DNA of 64,000 nucleotides from Burkholderia ambifaria AMMD. Lineage in GTDB: Bacteria > Pseudomonadota > Gammaproteobacteria > Burkholderiales > Burkholderiaceae. Location: positions 1,178,001 through 1,242,000 of the forward strand of contig NC_008392.1 in the NCBI RefSeq assembly GCF_000203915.1. The letters are read 5' to 3'. Positions within the stretch are counted from its first letter, which is position 1. Every line of letters begins with the position of its first letter. Both the position numbers and the translations under genes were made by a program. Below are positions 63,264-64,000 of this stretch, in pieces. The notes beneath the pieces were generated by a model that saw nothing but the letters and a program-made list of their open reading frames with translations, was not told the origin of the DNA and did not search any database.

Positions 63264-63818
63264 ATGACATTCAGCGCGCTGCCGCCCGTCATGTCCCCGC
63301 CGGTTCTCGACACCCCCCGCCTGATACTCGAAGGCCACCCGCTCGGCGACTTCGACGCGCTCGCCGCGATGTGGGCCGAGCCGACCGTCGTCGCGCACAT
63401 CTTCAACGGCCAGCCGTCCGCGCCGCGCGACTCGTGGATGCGACTGCTCGCCTATCGCGGGCTGTGGCCGCTGCTCGGCTACGGCTACTGGGCGATTCGC
63501 GAGAAGGCGTCGGGCCGCTACGTCGGCGATCTCGGCTTCGCGGACTTCCACCGCGCGGTCGAGCCGTCGATTCGCGGCGTGCCGGAAGCCGGGTGGGCGC
63601 TCGCGAGCTGGGCGCACGGCAAAGGCTACGCAAGCGAAGCGCTGTCGCACGCGCTCGACTGGCTCGATGCGCAGAACCGGTTCGAACGCAGCGTATGCCT
63701 GATCGCGCCGACCAACGTCGCGTCGATCCGCGTCGCGGAGAAGGCCGGGTACGTCGATCCGCTACGGATCCGCTTCAACGACGCCGATTCGCTGCTGTTT
63801 TCGCGCGCGCGCAGGTAA
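63264..63818 (+). CDS. GNAT-family N-acetyltransferase (RimJ/RimL-like)
   Basis: A 184-residue acetyltransferase. Residues 12-30 (VLDTPRLILEGHPLGDFDAL) open the fold, WAIREKASGRYVGDLGFADF forms the central strands, the acetyl-CoA pyrophosphate loop is AHGKGYASEALSHALDW, and the C-terminus holds NVASIRVAEKAGYVD. It probably acetylates an amine, peptide N-terminus or antibiotic. ATG 63252 is an alternative start. Confidence 0.9.
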   Translation: MTFSALPPVMSPPVLDTPRLILEGHPLGDFDALAAMWAEPTVVAHIFNGQPSAPRDSWMRLLAYRGLWPLLGYGYWAIREKASGRYVGDLGFADFHRAVEPSIRGVPEAGWALASWAHGKGYASEALSHALDWLDAQNRFERSVCLIAPTNVASIRVAEKAGYVDPLRIRFNDADSLLFSRARR

Positions 63819-63845
63819 TCGGGATGCCGCGGGCCGGCCGCCGCA

Positions 63846-63908
63846 GTGTTGCCGGTGTTGCCGGTGTTGCCGGTGTTGCCGGTGTGGCCGGTGTCACCGG
63901 TGTCGCCG
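63846..63908 (+). repeat. 7 x 9-bp tandem repeat
   Basis: Seven 9-bp units run without gap: four exact GTGTTGCCG units, then GTGTGGCCG, GTGTCACCG and GTGTCGCCG. The decay toward the right side suggests slippage growth from the left. It lies 28 bp after the acetyltransferase stop. No gene containing it is supported; the remaining 90 bp to the window end hold nothing I can name. Confidence 0.9.
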
Positions 63909-64000
63909 ATGCAGCCGACGCGACCGCGGCAGCTATTGCGCCCGCGTCATATCGGCTCGCGATGGCGCCACCGCGCCGACCGTAGCCGCATCCGCCGCCG

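Noticed and set aside
63140..63985. A 281-codon frame through the acetyltransferase and the tandem repeat
   Set aside because: It is an Arg-rich out-of-frame reading of the acetyltransferase; the Val-Ala-Gly run only reflects the 9-bp repeat.

Overview
The window is high-GC proteobacterial DNA whose gene families point to Burkholderia or a close relative. Supporting signs are an OmpC-type beta-barrel porin, an AceE-type pyruvate dehydrogenase set with lipoylated E3, AAHS transporters, type VI secretion debris and ISNCY/IS66 insertion sequences. The density of catabolic clusters, regulators and IS fragments, and the absence of ribosomal or other core genes, fit an accessory part of a secondary chromosome or megaplasmid. 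No rRNA, tRNA or CRISPR array was seen.

Region 1 (about 1-22.1 kb) looks like one large catabolic locus. It holds a porin and an aromatic-acid:H+ symporter, two related AraC regulators, a complete paralogous pyruvate dehydrogenase complex (E1, E2, E3), an Lrp regulator, a RibB enzyme with a degenerate RibA domain, two acyl-CoA ligases, two enoyl-CoA hydratase-family proteins, a creatininase-family hydrolase, a luciferase-like flavin monooxygenase and a flavin reductase. Uptake, CoA activation, flavin-dependent oxygenation, ring or amide hydrolysis, beta-oxidation-like steps and pyruvate oxidation would work together. The substrate cannot be read from sequence.

Region 2 (about 22.2-31.5 kb) is a recombination scrapyard of lower and mixed GC. 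It contains an orphan Pro/Gln/Ser-rich protein, an IS66 relic fused to the 5' end of an alanine racemase gene, an MFS fragment, one intact ISNCY element and two ISNCY fragments. Between the ISNCY fragments lies a type VI secretion remnant: a 5'-truncated Ntox15 DNase effector, its GAD-like/DUF1851 immunity gene, a 5'-truncated tssF, a glycine-rich orphan and a DUF3592 membrane protein.

Region 3 (about 31.7-50.6 kb) holds a LysR gene, an MFS exporter, a beta-CASP nuclease-like protein, a LysR-controlled five-gene overlapping operon (PanE-like, VOC, MaoC, CaiB-type CoA transferase, AroE-like), a TauD-type dioxygenase with an SsuABC/TauABC-type ABC transporter, a MEDS-domain hybrid histidine kinase, an MgtC-family protein and a hipBA module. 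Four hip-type 16-bp operators precede hipB at exact 51-bp spacing.

Region 4 (about 50.9-58.6 kb) is a full aldoxime-nitrile pathway: heme aldoxime dehydratase, Fe-type nitrile hydratase alpha and beta with a CobW-type activator, an amidase, an outer-membrane channel-like protein and an AraC regulator. It would turn R-CH=NOH into nitrile, amide and finally carboxylate.

Region 5 (58.8-64 kb) carries small housekeeping-like genes: DUF2909, a DUF1275 (YoaK) protein, a ribbon-helix-helix protein under a palindromic promoter, a spermidine-synthase-like methyltransferase fold, YjdM, an HPr-like protein without the phospho-histidine motif, a GNAT acetyltransferase and a 7x9-bp tandem repeat.
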